DNA of 64,000 bases from Rhododendron vialii (GCF_030253575.1 NC_080559.1:30654501-30718500), one strand, 5' to 3'. Shown: positions 13,766 to 27,667, numbered from the stretch's first letter. Notes: generated from the letters alone by a model not told the origin. Numbers and translations are program-made.

Positions 13766-14311
13766 AGCACCATTCCCTAGTCTGAAAGTTAGGCTGAAAA
13801 TTGATGTTTCCGAACTATATGTGGAAACCAGAAAAGGGGGAAACTGGTTCCAGCCCAACTCTTTAAGACACCAAACACACAGTGTCAAAATCCTTTGAAA
13901 TTCCTTTTGAGGAGTTGTATATGTTTGACACGCTTTTCATGTCTTTGATCTGCTCTACCTTTATTTTTTTAATTTGTTTTCCTATTCAGTTCTTCTTTCT
14001 GTCTTATTCTTTTTTATTTCGACAGATGAAGAGTTCATATCAACTTATACACGGCACATCAATTAATCCGGAAATTCTGAAGTTAACAAAGCAAACCACT
14101 GGTACTTCTAAGAGCTTTTTACTAGCAATGTGAGTCTAACCTGCAAGCTCAGATTGAGGTAGATGGAGATGGAGATGGGGATTCCATATAATTAGAGGGC
14201 TTGAAGATATCATAGTACTAATTAAAATGCATGTGAGCTCCTCCCAACAGTTCTCTTTTTTTCTTTAGCTCCCAAAATACTCTTCGACAACCAAAAAAAA
14301 TTTCAATAAGT

Positions 14312-14406
14312 AAAAAATTTGGACCATTTCTCGATTTGTGTGTGCTTCTTGGCCATGCTAATCTTCTCTGTATTGTTCCAATCTTTTCAGATGTCCCCAA
14401 AGGGAC
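14312..14406 (-). pseudogene. U6: U6 snRNA pseudogene
   Basis: Read on the minus strand this begins GTCCCTTTGGGGACATC, continues GATTGGAACAATACAGAG, AAGATTAGCATGGCC, and ends AAATCGAGAAATGGTCCAAA plus a T-run, which is the recognisable order of plant U6. U6 is the spliceosomal snRNA at the catalytic centre; its ACAGAGA box and AGC triad are kept. However, about 7-9 nt are missing and neighbouring bases are changed right after GCATGGCC, where the internal stem-loop (CCCTGCGCAAGGATGACACG region) should be, giving about 95 nt instead of about 102. I also see no plant USE element (TCCCACATCG) upstream on that strand. A non-functional copy is most likely. It lies 375 bp beyond the kinase gene's stop codon. 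Confidence 0.88.
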
Positions 14407-14780
14407 CTTCGACAACAATATTAGGAGAGTAAGATGGCTACAGAATAGCCAGCCACGTCACAACAATCAATTTTTGTTATATAATGCAGAAACTCAAGTG
14501 TTTATACAACCTCAAGAATTTCAACAGATTGCTCTTTTTTATACACAGTATCCATTCCCCAAATGAAGACTGTTAGATCTTGACCACATTTCAAAGCATA
14601 TTATGATCGCCGGAGTTGGTATGGACTATGGAGTTGTATTGCCCAAGAATCTGGAGATTTTAGGCCTTCTAAATATATTCGCTTTCCCTCGATTTCTTTC
14701 CAAAAAATGAAGGGAAAAAAAAAGAAGAAGACACAAGGGGATTTCTTTCGGCGATCCTATGTCCATGAGTATTAGACAAA

Positions 14781-17700
14781 CTATTGATGTCTTGTATTAG
14801 AACTGCGAATCGTCACACCATGCAAAAACTTGGTATACCCAAGGAAACTGAGTCTTCCGTCGGAGCTCCTTATCCAATCCTTAAGTAAAGAGTGCGCGGA
14901 ATGACCCAAATTCAGTTCCTGCAAAGTTTTCCGAGTTCATATATAGTCTGAAAAGTGAGAATCAAGAATACTAAGCAGTTGCATATTAGATAGACGAAAA
15001 CCTGGGCCAGTTCGGCAACCGAGACGCATCGGTTCCCTTCTTCTTCAAAATACTGGAATGCTGTATTTGCAATATTTTCCCACCCTTCAAGAGCCTCAAG
15101 CTGATACGTGCTAATGGCCGCGGCACAGAATTCCTCGAAATCCATATGCTTATAATAGAGTGGTTCCATCTTCAACAACAAAAATTGCAAGCTTTAGCCC
15201 CAGATTGTAACTTGTAAGGACCAACATTATGTCATAGCAGTATGAGCAAACATTAACTAACTACGATAAATTCCAGTCGCCATAAACGAAGAAAGATGGA
15301 CATTAGTCCCCAAAAATTTTCTACTGCAGTAATGGCTTTTCATGCAAAAATTCAAACAACAAACACAAAATTAAGACATCGAAAAAATGGGGAGATGAAG
15401 GGAAAACAGAACTTTATACGCATGCCGGTCTCAATGTAGAAAGTTCAAATTTCCAACTGCAAGTATGGAGAATCTCACCAAATTTAAAATATCAGTAACC
15501 CTCGACTCCTTCATAGCATTGGTTACGTTCTTCGTAAGGGCCTGCATAATATTTTCAGTAATTAAAAGGTCATGAGAAAACATATTGAAAGATAATTAAC
15601 ACCTTATAGGCAAAGAAAACAAACAAGTGATACAAATGGGGTAACACAACGAACCTTTGTAAAATTATTGAGCGACACAAGCCCATTTTTTGGCTCCAAG
15701 AGGCTAAACTGAGCCCGAAGGTAAATCAGTTCATCCTCTGTTAAAGCTTTTGAGAGAGCCTGAAAAAAAAAGAAAATGAGCCAAATAATATGCAACCTAA
15801 AACCAACTTTCATGACCCAACGAATAATCAATGAAATGGTTGCCTCTCTTTCTTTCTTCAAACACTCATCGACTGATCAATACCGTAATATATCAATTAC
15901 AAGCAGCCTAATGCAGAAACTTTGTAAATCAACCAGTATGGGTCGGTAATTACCATGAATGCTGCACGCTTCAAAGGTGTGGCACGAATATATGACTTGA
16001 CCAATTTGTAAATCAGAATATCGAGAGGCACATCACAGTTTTCAACTTGCAACCATGGGTGAGCTGCAGTTATAAAGGGAATAATTATTTCCAGCAGAAC
16101 AGAAACAGAAATCCAGATGCCACTATCGACAACAACAAATTATTTACATGTTTGTAAGTCCAGAGTCTATCCCTGTTGGACTAAAAGAGTACACGAGCTG
16201 ATCAATAAGAACTTACTCAGTGCTTGGGCAGCAGTCATTCTTTTCCTGTGATCCTTGTTCAGAAGCCTTCTGACAAAATCTTTGGCTTCTGCTGATACCC
16301 CAGGCCAAGGTGCATCGTCAAAATTTGGATCAGCCCTTAGCACAGAACGAAAAATTCCTGATTCAGTTCGTGCCCAGAAAGGTCGGCTTCCGCATAACAA
16401 TATGTACGTTATCACTCCAACACTCCACATATCTGCTTCAAGGCTGTATGATCTATGCAGTACTTCAGGTGCAACATAGTATGCACTACCAACAATATCG
16501 TTGAGACGTTGATCTGCTCCAAGTTCAAGAAACCAAGATTTTTAATTTTGGAAGATATGCAAAAAAAAAATGTAGTCAAAGAGCTAAATCTAATGCTAGA
16601 CTGTTGGTATAGCCATGATCAGAACAGCACATATTTCACCCACGCCGGAGTTGCTGGCTCACCCTTGCTGTATCCGTGAACCACCGAGCAAAGTTTTCTA
16701 CCTCTAGTTTATCAGAGAAGTTGTCCTATACCAACAACGGTAGAACTCCCATTCCACTTCTTCGAATCCCAACGCCAGTATTATTACTTTTTTTTTTTAT
16801 AAGAACACCACTAGTATTACAGAACCCAAAAAGACAACAATGATCAAGAGTCCATTCGTTTTGCTCCATCAGGCAACAGATGGGTACAAACACCAACCTA
16901 AAAGTGCAAAAGGAAGCAGAAAGATAATTCAAGGTCGTTCAGCCGTTACCTGGCCTAATAAAATCCGATAGACCAAAATCAATGACCTTCATAGGAGCAT
17001 CCTCGGATTTAGTAGTAAAAAGAAAATTCTGTCAAGCCACGTAAGTAATTTGTTAACAATAGAAAGAGTCATGTGCATACAACAAACAACTGTAGGCACT
17101 GAGACAAACAAAAGGAAGTACATTATTGAGAAGTTCTGCTCGTCACAAGTACCTCTGGTTTCAAATCACGGTGTACAACACCTTGAAGATGACAATAAGC
17201 AACGACGCTTAATATCTGGGCGACAATAGTTTTAGCATCCTCCTCTGTATACCTTCCACCTCTGCAACAAAGTAGTACAATGAACCATTGAATTCAGCAT
17301 TAGAATAATTAAACACCACCAGAAGTTGTAAATAAAAGTGTTCCATATTCAACCTTGATAAAATTCTGTCTAGCAGTTCTCCACCTTCACACAATCTGTC
17401 AAAACAATATCATAAATGGCTTAGAACATGCTTCGAATATGTAGAAATGTTGAAAGTTCACGTAGATAGATTAATTCACTGGCACAATTGGATTCATTTA
17501 TCAAAGTAAAGTATTAGATATGAAACTCTAAACAGAAGAACGGGCATGAAAATGTTATGAGATCCAGAGAACTCGTGAAGTCCGTTTGATACTGTCTAAT
17601 AGACCTATAAAGACACATTATCATTTTGATGAACCACATAACTACACAACTATGTCCACACAAAACAAACTTGAGCAAAAAACAGTATCTTAAGTCTGTC

Positions 17701-20361
17701 TTTTCACCACTCTATATGTGCATGGAAAAGAAACTACAACAGGAATCACGTACTCCATTACGACGTAGACGTTATTTGCATCCTCAAACGCATCGTAGAA
17801 TTTGACCAGATTCTTATGTCCGGACAAGGCTTTTAATATTGTCACTTCCCTACGAACATCTTCAATCGATATTGCCGTCGTCATCTGCCAAGTGATACTC
17901 AGTTAGTTGCCTATCTAACGAAAACTGAAATGAGTTAGTGCCAGTAAAACTATAGTAGACTGATTCTATAATTTGACACAACACCCCATTTTATCTCCTA
18001 TCAAGAGGATGAGATAATAAAAAAATAAACATTCCAAAAAAAATCTGGTGACAAGACTGTAGGACAAACTACAGCGATATTCTTCATGCGTTTAGTATCT
18101 CAAGTTCCCCGATAACTTCATACCAGACAAGGTATACACAGCTTCAATACTACTGGCAAATTCTTGGCTTGCTGTTCTCTCCTTTCAATTCACGGCGTAT
18201 TCCCCACGAACATAATCCCACTGCTCTACTGCAGTTTGGTAGATCCCAACTTGGTTTACTATTTGTCAAGTATCTAATTTATGGATGATTGATTATCCTC
18301 AAAAGGTAGAGGATTCTGGTCTAGGTAACTTGTAACCTCGACATTCACTAGTTCTTCAGCTTGAATAACCTAGGGAATAACCTGAAGACGACAGCGTCAA
18401 AAAGGATGAAGAGATGTATTACATGCAGAACAACAGAGCCTAGGGCGACTTGTAATCGATAGTCTTGGAAGAAACTTCTGCCGGTTACCACTATCTTGTG
18501 GATTGGCATTCCAGATTTAATTGAAATTGGTCTGAATAACCATTTCTCGGAAAGAGCGGATCCATGAAAGACAACTTTTGTATTTGTGTGCAATATAGAA
18601 ACATAAGATTTCCCTCATCCAAAAATCTGCTATCCAATGAAACAACACATTCACCAGTAAAAAGGAAACTGACAAACGTTCCTCAAGCAACTCATCATTG
18701 TTACAACTTAAATCGTTCCAAGCCGAACATATCCGACAGTCTAAGTCATCTTTCTTGGAATGGTTCACATCATTTCGACCATCTAGGAAAGAACAATCTG
18801 GTCAGATTGTCTAAATGTGGTATGGCACTGTTGGTACATATAAACGTAGTCCAACTTTATGCATCAACTACAATAAAATCTTCACCCAAATAATTTTCTC
18901 CCAATCCCTCTGCCACCTCCTTAAGAATATCAACAGCGAAATATGAATGTACTGAAACTGGTGAATTAGGAATTTCCAAGCTATATAATACCCCAGTGTC
19001 CACGCCCTAGGATATGGAGTAAATTCCTGTTTTCATGGTGAAATGGCTAACACAGCGTCGGTCCAAACCTCCATCCTCAGACAAGAGCATGGTCTAACAA
19101 TAGATTGCACAATGGGCAGCCCTAAAAACGCTTCATACATAACTGGTAACACTAATGGTAATCGAACAACTATGCTTCGGGTTAGGCTAATAGGATGATA
19201 AACCACCCAAATCAACACCACAGGGCATAGTAACAGCTGCATGTAAGTACCATGCTGCCACCATTTGTCACCTTCCAATCCAAGGAAGTAGCAAGTGACA
19301 GACTATTGAACTCTTTTCAACTAAGCTAATACCAATAGACGTCCCCAATTCAAAGAGAACCCCTACTTCAAAGATAAAAATAAATAAATGCCCCTGAAAA
19401 ATCATCAAATTTAGACCACATTGATACTGATTCTAATAGACACGGACTTCGGCCCTGTGGTCTTGTACCGGCCGTTAACATGCTTGGAGTTTCTGGGTTC
19501 GAGCTGATGGAATATCATCGACTCACTAACGCTACCTATGACACACACACACACACAAAAAAAAAAGCCACCTTTGGCGAAAACAAAGAAAAAAAAAACC
19601 TGATTCCAATCTACACTTCAGAGTATAACCGATTCCATTGAATCATGCAAACAAAAAACTGATTCCAGATTGAATCATGCAGACAAACTGGTTTACAATT
19701 TAACCCAAAAAAGTCAACCGATGCCGAACAATTGAACTCAAAAAGTCAACTGATGGCTTAGAGAGAGGAGATGATAAACAGAAGTATGAAAAAACACAAA
19801 CATGCCACCACACACCTTAGCTTTGGAAATTATCTTCACAGCCACGGGTTGATTCTTAAGCTCACCCTTCTTACCCTTTGCCCAACATGTATGACCGAAA
19901 TGCCCTCGCCCCACCTCCTTTCCCAATTCGTACTTGGCCGGAAAATTCTTCGGGTACCCAAAGTTCTTGTCAAGATTCCCATCATCTTCGCCGCCGCCTT
20001 CGCCGCCGTTTTCCTCCGGTATGGTCCCCTCCATGGGCGGCTTAGGCTGTCCCTGCCTTTTCAGGATGGCCGAAATGATCGGCCTCGCCGGCGACGGCGG
20101 AGGGAAAGGAAACTTAAACCTCTTCCTCGGAGTCCTCGCCGGCGAGGGCGGCAAGCCGGCGGGGTACGTGGTTTGCCATGGGCTGGTGTCTGAGAAGGAG
20201 GTGGCCGGGGTGGCTTTGGCGGAGTTAACGGCGTCTACTGCTACGGTTCCGTTAGTAGGCGGCGTCTCCGGCGGGGTCTCAGGCGGCGGATGCGGCGGGT
20301 TTGACCGGTCGAACACGGTGGAGCCGCCGGCGTAGACACCTCTGCTGCAGCACTGGCCCAT
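14781..20361 (-). CDS. CDPK-related protein kinase (CRK family)
   Basis: Eleven exons, by reading frame and GT-AG sites: 20361-19816, 17884-17754, 17395-17354, 17261-17153, 17028-16950, 16513-16217, 16063-15954, 15759-15655, 15541-15479, 15169-15002, 14918-14781. They join without a stop into 595 aa, the usual CRK length. The N-terminus MGQCC carries Gly2 and Cys4/5, the myristoylation and palmitoylation pattern of plasma-membrane CRKs, followed by a Pro-rich linker. The kinase domain begins near residue 144: GRGHFG loop at 151-156, catalytic Lys176 in VAVK, HRDLKPE at about 270-276, DFG at 293-295, then YVAPE. After it comes a CRK-type C-terminus ([19 protein letters not shown]) with degenerate EF hands. 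Family knowledge: a Ser/Thr kinase that binds calmodulin rather than sensing calcium fully by itself. The first intron is about 1.9 kb. All key kinase residues are present, so it looks functional. Confidence 0.93.
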
Positions 20362-20528
20362 CTACACGGCCCACGGATTGTCTGCTGCGATCGAGATCGG
20401 TCAAAGTCTGCACATTGAACGGCGGTGATGATTCTTATTACTTGGAGTTGAAGTATATTCTCTCGTACCTTTTGGCCGGCAAAAGACCGTTGGATATGTA
20501 TACGAAGAAAACCGGATATAAGTATTGT

Positions 20529-20537
20529 TTATATATG
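20529..20537 (-). promoter_or_regulatory. Possible TATA box of the CRK gene
   Basis: On the minus strand ATATATAAA lies about 170 bp upstream of the CRK ATG. The distance allows a leader of about 140 nt. Motif-only call. Confidence 0.35.
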
Positions 20538-20758
20538 TCGAGAGGGAAATGGGTTGGCCGGTTGGGTGCGTGGGGAGCGAGAAGGTCTAGAGAGAGAAGA
20601 CGGCAAGCTCAGCAATGGTTCTTTTAGAGAGAGAGAGTAGTCGAAGGACGGACGTAGTTAACTTTTTCTTTTTTTAAATTGATACTGTAGAAGATAATCT
20701 TTTACGGTATAAATCCGGCACACTATATTAATTTTGAGAGTTCACAAGATAATCGAAG

Positions 20759-21131
20759 TTGGCCTATTCGGACAAATAAGTCACAATGGCTTATTTTTTA
20801 TCCTCATTCAAAAAAATTTCGTATCACTTGGCTTATTTTCATTTTTATGGGGATTATTACATCCTCACGATAAGAAGAATCTAAAAAGTAAAAAATTTTG
20901 ACAGAAATCCAATTTTTTTTTGAATATATACGAAAAAATTGGCTTATTAATTTTTTTTCGTATTTATTCAAAAAAAATTGAATTTTGGTCAAATTTTTTT
21001 ACTTTTTAGATTCCTCTTGACATGAGGATGCAATAATCTCCAAAAAAAAATGACAATAAGCCAAGTGATACGAAAAAAATTTGAATAAAGACAAAAAATA
21101 AACCAAAGTGGCTTATTTGTCCGAATACCAA
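20759..21131. mobile_element. Foldback MITE, near-full palindrome
   Basis: The whole element folds back on itself around 20945. The left end TTGGCCTATTCGGACAAATA pairs with the right end TATTTGTCCGAATACCAA, and the inner arms carry GCTTATTTTTT, TTTTTTACTTTTTAGATTCC and ATGAGGATG blocks in inverted order. It shares these with copies at 1-205, 50.4 and 52.7 kb. It lies about 400 bp upstream of the CRK start codon and could influence that promoter. Confidence 0.8.
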
Positions 21132-24100
21132 TAACTCAATCAATACTAGAAAATTCGGAATAATAAATCTGGGTCTTGTGATGATTTGATAATTTGTCGT
21201 TTCAAACGCAAAAACAAATAATTTGTCAAAATTTCCTAGGTCCGGCAGGTTAGCAGACACGTGTTTCCACTAATTCTGATTGGGGTTTAACTATTCTTGA
21301 AATTGGCATGTAATTGGCAGAAATTGATTTGTACGTAGACCATGAAAGTCAGGTGTTATTTGACATTTGACTTCCTCTACAATTCGAGTTTGAACTTTAG
21401 ACCATCGGAATTTTATTGCATTAGCAATTTATGAAAAAGTAATGGCTCGTGAAAATGAAAATTAAGAGCTTTTAGTTGTCTTGATACCATTATCAATTGC
21501 AATTTGGGTGTCCAGATTGCACCCTGTTTTCAAATTCAATTTTAAGAAAAGGCAAATATTTTTCAACTACGTGAGTCTCATTACTCCTCATGATTTGAGC
21601 CGTCTCATTACTCCTCATGATTTAAACTGCAGCTCAGTAGGCCAAAGAAGACTCAAACTTTTTTTTTCAATTAATAGAAGAAATCATTCATCATATATAA
21701 AGTATAAAGTACAAATCCGGAACACTATATCAATTGTGAAAGTTCACGAAATAACTAAGCCTAATAACCTAATGAATACAAGAAACCCGTTATATGGTAA
21801 AAACAAAGAAAGAAATGAAAAACTCCTCCAAGAGAAGAACACTCACACGCAGATGAAGAGATTCGAACTCCTAGTGAGATGCGAGAGTTCTAGTGGTCAC
21901 AGTTTCTGTGGCCATGTGGGTGAGTAAAATGAATTTTGAATTAGTAGTGTATTGTTTGGGAGAGAGAGCACAAAATTACGGAGCAGATTTTCTGCAAATA
22001 CCAATTAATTCAGTGATGAACATATATGGACGGACTGGGACAAAGTTGCTAACTAATCTCGAGATTGTTTTTTTCCCTCAAAAAACGTTTAAAAAAAAAA
22101 AAAAAACAGAGTGTCTTTTGTTGTTGGAATTGAGTTAAACCAGTGACATTATTTCCTGGAAATAGATTGGATTATTAATGATGCAACCAAATTCACCTTG
22201 GATTTTTTTGCGGTGGAATGATGATTTTTGGGTTATGGCCATCGGGACTTGGAATGTGCGCTGGATGGATGTCCTCTGTTTCCACAAAAGCGGGAACAAA
22301 ATAAGGAGAAAAAAGGACAAAGAAGAAAAAGGTTTGAACCAAACTTCCTACAGTATCTTGCACATTAGCTCAGGTGTCTTGAACCGTTTATGCACGCTCT
22401 GACTAATTTTGGAGGTCGATTTCACCGTTCATTTACAGGAGTCTCATTAAAATCAATGTAAAGCTCGGTAATATAGACTAGTCCCGGAAGAGTTGATAAT
22501 ACTAGCACTTTAGAAATTTCGAAAGGAAATTTGATTATAGAGAAAATTCCAAACTCTCAGACATTTACCACTTGGCCAACCCTTCGGTGCGTTTATATTA
22601 AGCTATCCTTGCAAATTATATACTCTCATATAGAAAAATTTACACAAGAATGAGATGACATTTTTTTGCCATTGGAGAAATCAAACTGAGCCTTTTTCAT
22701 TATTTTTTGACAAAGATTTTGTGGAGTTATACTTATTTATCACAAATTCACAATTAATGTGACTTACATAAAAAAAAATACATCAGGAAAATTGAACTGT
22801 GGCATATCTTGGTTCTTGAATGTGAATTTCTTTTTTGGGCAAAGTTCACTTTGACCCCTGTGGTATGGATCATTTGTTGTGTGCTGATACACTCCTCGTA
22901 CACATAATACCAATATGGTTTGTGAAGCATACATGTAACACCCAATTCCGTTTATTTTAACGGATGTGTATCATTCAGTTACTGCCGACTCACCTACCAA
23001 ATGAAGAAGGGCATTTATTTATTCATTCAGAAGTTGAAAACTCCTTCGAAAAATGGCCAGGTGCTGGTTTTCCTGGCAAAAAGGCCCCTTCCCAATTGAT
23101 CATTCTCATCAGCCTGCAGTGATTAATTGATGAAGTTGAATCCCATTAAAAGTGTTTAGCTGTCAGTTGGTGAACTGATCGATGGTTTCAGATCTGTAGC
23201 CTAATACTAGAGGGCCTCCTAATTAACGTAAAAATAATGCAACCAAACCAACTGTTTATATTAATTCTATATATTGATTGTTAATTCTTCCCTACCAAAG
23301 AATGCTAGCTGCTCTGCTCCTCCTATAATCGCATGGATTTAGCCTGGATACATTATTTCTTTAATAGTATAATCACTTGTATGGACCATAATCAAGGAAT
23401 CAAGTATCCCAGTTATGGTTTAATGTATATGCTACCTTTCACCAGAAGAATATATTTTTCTTATAACTCGTGTGTCTGAGGCAGCTTTTACAATGCATCT
23501 CGATTTATGCTGAGTTCTAATCACACCGCTCGCTTAACCTCGGAAAGCAACACTCCGTATGGACAACAATGGACAAGTTTTAAAGGGATTGATAACACTT
23601 GAGAGGTTTCGAACATAATATCTTAGAAGCGAACAAACCCTAAATCCCAATCCTCAAAAAAATATTTATTATCGATTGTCAAAATCCTACATTTTCAACA
23701 TCCTAATAACATCTATAGGCTTGTTCTTATGTTTGGCGAGGGCAATTTTGTGACCATTACCTTCCATCTTATTAATTGAAATAGTGAACAAAACTCATCT
23801 CATATTTGACATGTATATAGTAAGCAATAACGGGCGGAACGACTATAGGAAGCGGGCCTCAATTTTTACGAGCAAAGAGTATTTTGATAATTATAATACC
23901 AAAGCATTACTGGTTTGGCCCCTTCAATTCTGTTCCGCTGAAGTTCTTATTTTTTGCTTTACAAGACAAGTCATTCTCTCACAATATATATCACTTTTAA
24001 TTTCAAAAAATAAATACTTATTTGTGTTAACGGGACGGAGCCTGTTTTATTTTAACCCGTTCAAAATTTCTTTTTTTCATCACAATGTTTCCAAACTCAA

Positions 24101-25462
24101 CATAATTTTACATTTAGCCCCTTTTTATTAAAATTTTGCTTTTGTCATTGAGAATGAGGGAGGGAAAGAAACACTCATTTTGTTCCAAGTATCTCTAACT
24201 TAAACATGGATCATATCGTGTCAAAACCAAACAAATGCACGCCAATTAAATGAAGACACCAACAAATTAGTTGAGTAGTAAAGCCTATATATGGAATTAA
24301 GCATTCTAACTGGGTTTCACTCTCAACAAAGATTGAAACTTCCAGTACAATTTATTGCTGCACAAATTATAATATCTGCAAAAATAGTTTGGTGTTTTTG
24401 AATTATATAACTAGTAAGTTGACGTTGGAAAATTTGAGATGTTCTTCTATATATCTTACTCCTATATTTCTATCCGGTGTATCTTTATGTTATTATAAAA
24501 ATACGTAGAGAGATCTCATAAAGGATTTTGTTTTAGTTTTATAGAAATGTTGCAGAGGACTAGGTATGAATATCAAATACGAAAACGAGTCACTTATAGC
24601 GCGTCAAGATTGGCGTCAATCTAGCATGAAAAGCGATTAGACTAATAAAGTCACCATCCTCCATTAATTGCTCAGGCTTCAGAAAAATCAGAACCCTATA
24701 TTTTCGTACCGTTAGGTAGTATGGTCGTTGATGTAATTGATTACGTTGCACCTTTCGTTTTAAGAAGTACTATAATTACAATCACACTAAAATTCACATG
24801 CCACTTGGAACTCTCAGGGTTCTAATCAAGAAAAATACTATTAGAATGTTATAAACACGTTGCGTAATCATACAAAAATCATAGACGTATATACTGTGAC
24901 TCTTTTGTTAATTTTTTCTCATTGAAGTTACAAATTGTTTGGGTGGATGGTAAACCACAATTGGGCTTTTCCCCAAAACGACTAATTATTACTATTATTA
25001 TTTTTTGTTACTAAACGAGTAATATGGTTGTCAAGGATGGAACCAATGGAGTCTAGTGGCGGCGGCCGTCACAACAAGAATTTTAGAAAATATAATTATT
25101 ATATGTAAAAAGAAATTATCCCAAATTTATAGTCTCTCTATCACTAGATTTTTTTTTAAATTTTTTTGTCATATACTAGTCTTAAATCTTCTTCTTATTT
25201 TCTCCAATAAAGGAGACCTAAAAATGAAATAATATAAAAGGTGAGGTGTAATTAAAGGGGAAAAAAAAAGTCTACACTTTAACTGTAAAAACAAACCTCC
25301 AAAGTAGTCCCATTGAAAGGCCCAGCCCAAACCGGGAGCGGCGCGCGTTCGATTTGGCGCGAATTTTGGCCCGGCCCGGCCCGGCCATTTTGTTTCCCAC
25401 AACGACTGACGCCTGTACTACTTTCAGTTCATTGCACTGCACTACTCCCAATTCTCTTATCA
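21132..25462. other. Intergenic spacer between CRK and the MLH1 remnant
   Basis: No supported gene. A 22-bp block (GTCTCATTACTCCTCATGAT plus TT) is repeated in direct orientation at 21575 and 21602. The rest is AT-rich with scattered short open frames. GC content rises from about 25310, marking the approach to MLH1 exon 1. Confidence 0.55.
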
Positions 25463-25803
25463 ATGGAAAGCGAAACCACCGAACAATCTCTCCTAATGGA
25501 AATAGACGAAGAAGATGAAGAAGTAGAAGTAGTAGAAGAAGAAGAAGCGGTGCCCACTCCATAAGTACAAGAGCCCCCGAAGATCCACCGCCTGGACGAG
25601 TCCGTGGTGAACCGAATCGCCGCCGGAGAAGTGATCCAGCGGCCGGTCTCCGCCGTGAAGGAGCTGGTCGAGAACAGCCTCGACGCCGGCTCCACCTTCG
25701 TCAACGTCGTCCTTAAGGACGGCGGCCTCAAACTCATCCAAGTCTCCGACGACGGCCACGGCATCCGTGTATGTTAGTCGTTAACCCTTCTTCCCGCGAT
25801 TGA

Positions 25804-26665
25804 GCTGCCTAGGGCTGAAAAAGAACCGAACTGGTATAGGCTCGGCTCGTTAGCCAAACGTGTCGAGCTCGAGTTTTAAGCTTGTTTTGGTAAATGAGCC
25901 GAGCTAGAGTTAGTTACAGGACAATCTCTTCTGGGGCAATATTCATGTTATTGAGAGGATTTTGTTTATGGAAAATTATAAATCCTGTTAAACTTTGAGG
26001 ATTTCCATTAGTGTTTTCGAAATCCATAGGATATTTACAATCTGGTGAATTTAAGAATCCTAGTGTTACTGAATTTGAAACTTGACTCTTTTATGGAAAC
26101 TCGGCTCGTTTGTAGAGGCTCGGCTTGTTAGGCACAAGTCTGAGTTTGGACTAAATTAACTTTTGTTAGAGACTGTAATAGTAATACAGTATGTATTATT
26201 TAATTGTAGTTGCTTTTTTTTAGCATTTCGTCTAATTTTTACGTCACATCGTTGGGACGAAGTGAAATCGAAAAAATGTGAAAATATAAATCAAAGGTGA
26301 AAAATTGTTCATAAGAAGATGCGCTAGACACTAAAATATATATTTTTTTGTTTTGTTTGTGTGTGGTCTTTTTCGAACTTTTTCATCTTGACCAAGGATT
26401 AATCCAAAAAATTTGACCCCATTATAGTAAATTGAGGGAAAACAACAAAAAAATCGGCCAAAAAACTCGGAAACCTAGTCCAAAGGGGGTCTTAATAGAG
26501 GCTCCCTTAGTAAATGAGCGGAGTTCAAGCACATCGATACTAAACGAGCCAAGCTTGAGATTGATTATTTGGGATCGACTTCAGCTCGGCTGCTCGAGTG
26601 AGTATAGTTTTGATGGAGCCAAACTCGAATAGTTCAAAGCTCGGCTCTGCAGCCCTACTGAGCTC
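25804..26665. repeat. Dispersed GGCTCGGCTCG / AAGCTTGAACA repeats in MLH1 intron 1
   Basis: Blocks of GGCTCGGCTCGTTAGCC, GAGCTCGAGTTTTAAGC and AAACTCGGCTCGTTTG are scattered through MLH1 intron 1. Similar AAGCTTGAACA / AGCTCGTT blocks recur in introns at 51.3, 55.2 and 61.1 kb. The family is non-coding and its class is unknown. Confidence 0.5.
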
Positions 26666-27449
26666 TGTACTTTATTCTCAAACTTGAATAGGTTAAATAG
26701 CCATTTGTTGTTGTTGTTTGGTGGGGTGTAGTTTGAGGATTTGCCGATACTTTGCGAGAGGCACACGACATCCAAGTTGTCTAAGTTTGAAGATTTGCAG
26801 TCAATTCAGTCGATGGGGTTTAGAGGAGAGGCATTAGCTAGCATGACCTATGTGGGTCATGTAACCGTCACCACCATTACCAAAGGCCAATTGCATGGTT
26901 ATAGGTATATATTCATTGCTTCTTCTTGCTATTTCACTTCATTTTGGCTCTTATTTCTTTTGTTTTGAAATTTATGATACCCAGCCACCAAATGTGTTTT
27001 TTCGTCTGTTATTTGCCCCCGCTCTAAGAATCCGGAGCACGTTTTTTAATTATGTTTTTTTGCTGGTGGTTGTTGATTTTTATGCTTTTGTTGTTCAGGG
27101 TGTCAGAGAGATGGTGTAATTGAGCATGAGCCCAAAGCATGTGCAGCTGTAAAGGGGACACAGATAATGGTATGTTTTGGAACTTTTACCTTGTCATATG
27201 CTATCTTATTAATGACAAATTGACAACTTCGTGATTTGAGAGTGGGATTAGAATAATTCAGTGGTTAGTTGAGAAACACGAAGAAAAAAAAAAAAGGGAT
27301 AGTTCAACGCAAAAGTGGAGAATGGAGATTAAGGAAAGAAAAACATACGGGGAGAACAAAATAAAGAGTAAAGGCTGTCATCATTCCGCAATTTACTTAG
27401 AATCAATTCACTAGATTCTGAGTGAATATGGGAACTATTTGCATCGATT

Positions 27450-27469
27450 GGGGGGGGGGGGGGGGGGGG
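27450..27469. repeat. Poly-G tract, about 20 nt
   Basis: An uninterrupted run of G inside MLH1 intron 3. Long G runs are rare and are prone to sequencing-length error or G-quadruplex formation. Confidence 0.9.
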
Positions 27470-27667
27470 TGTTGTGTTAAGGGTTTGTTGGGTAATTTGA
27501 ATCCTATAAAATGCCATGGGTTTCAGGAGATAAAAAAAAAGGCATGTTGTAAAGGAGTTTTAACTTGGTTGTTCTGTGAAAATGTTCTTATGCATCCCCA
27601 AGTATTCCACTGATCGATAAATCTATTTTCTGTTTTTCCTGTGTTTGATTTGTGCTCAGATAGAGAA

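Noticed and set aside
19934-20335. 133-codon plus-strand frame with Pro/Gly-rich product
   Set aside because: Antisense shadow of the GC-rich first exon of the CRK kinase gene.
21481-21927. 148-codon plus-strand frame
   Set aside because: It includes a tandemly repeated RLITPHDL segment created by a 22-bp DNA repeat, begins with a non-ATG codon, and shows no family features.
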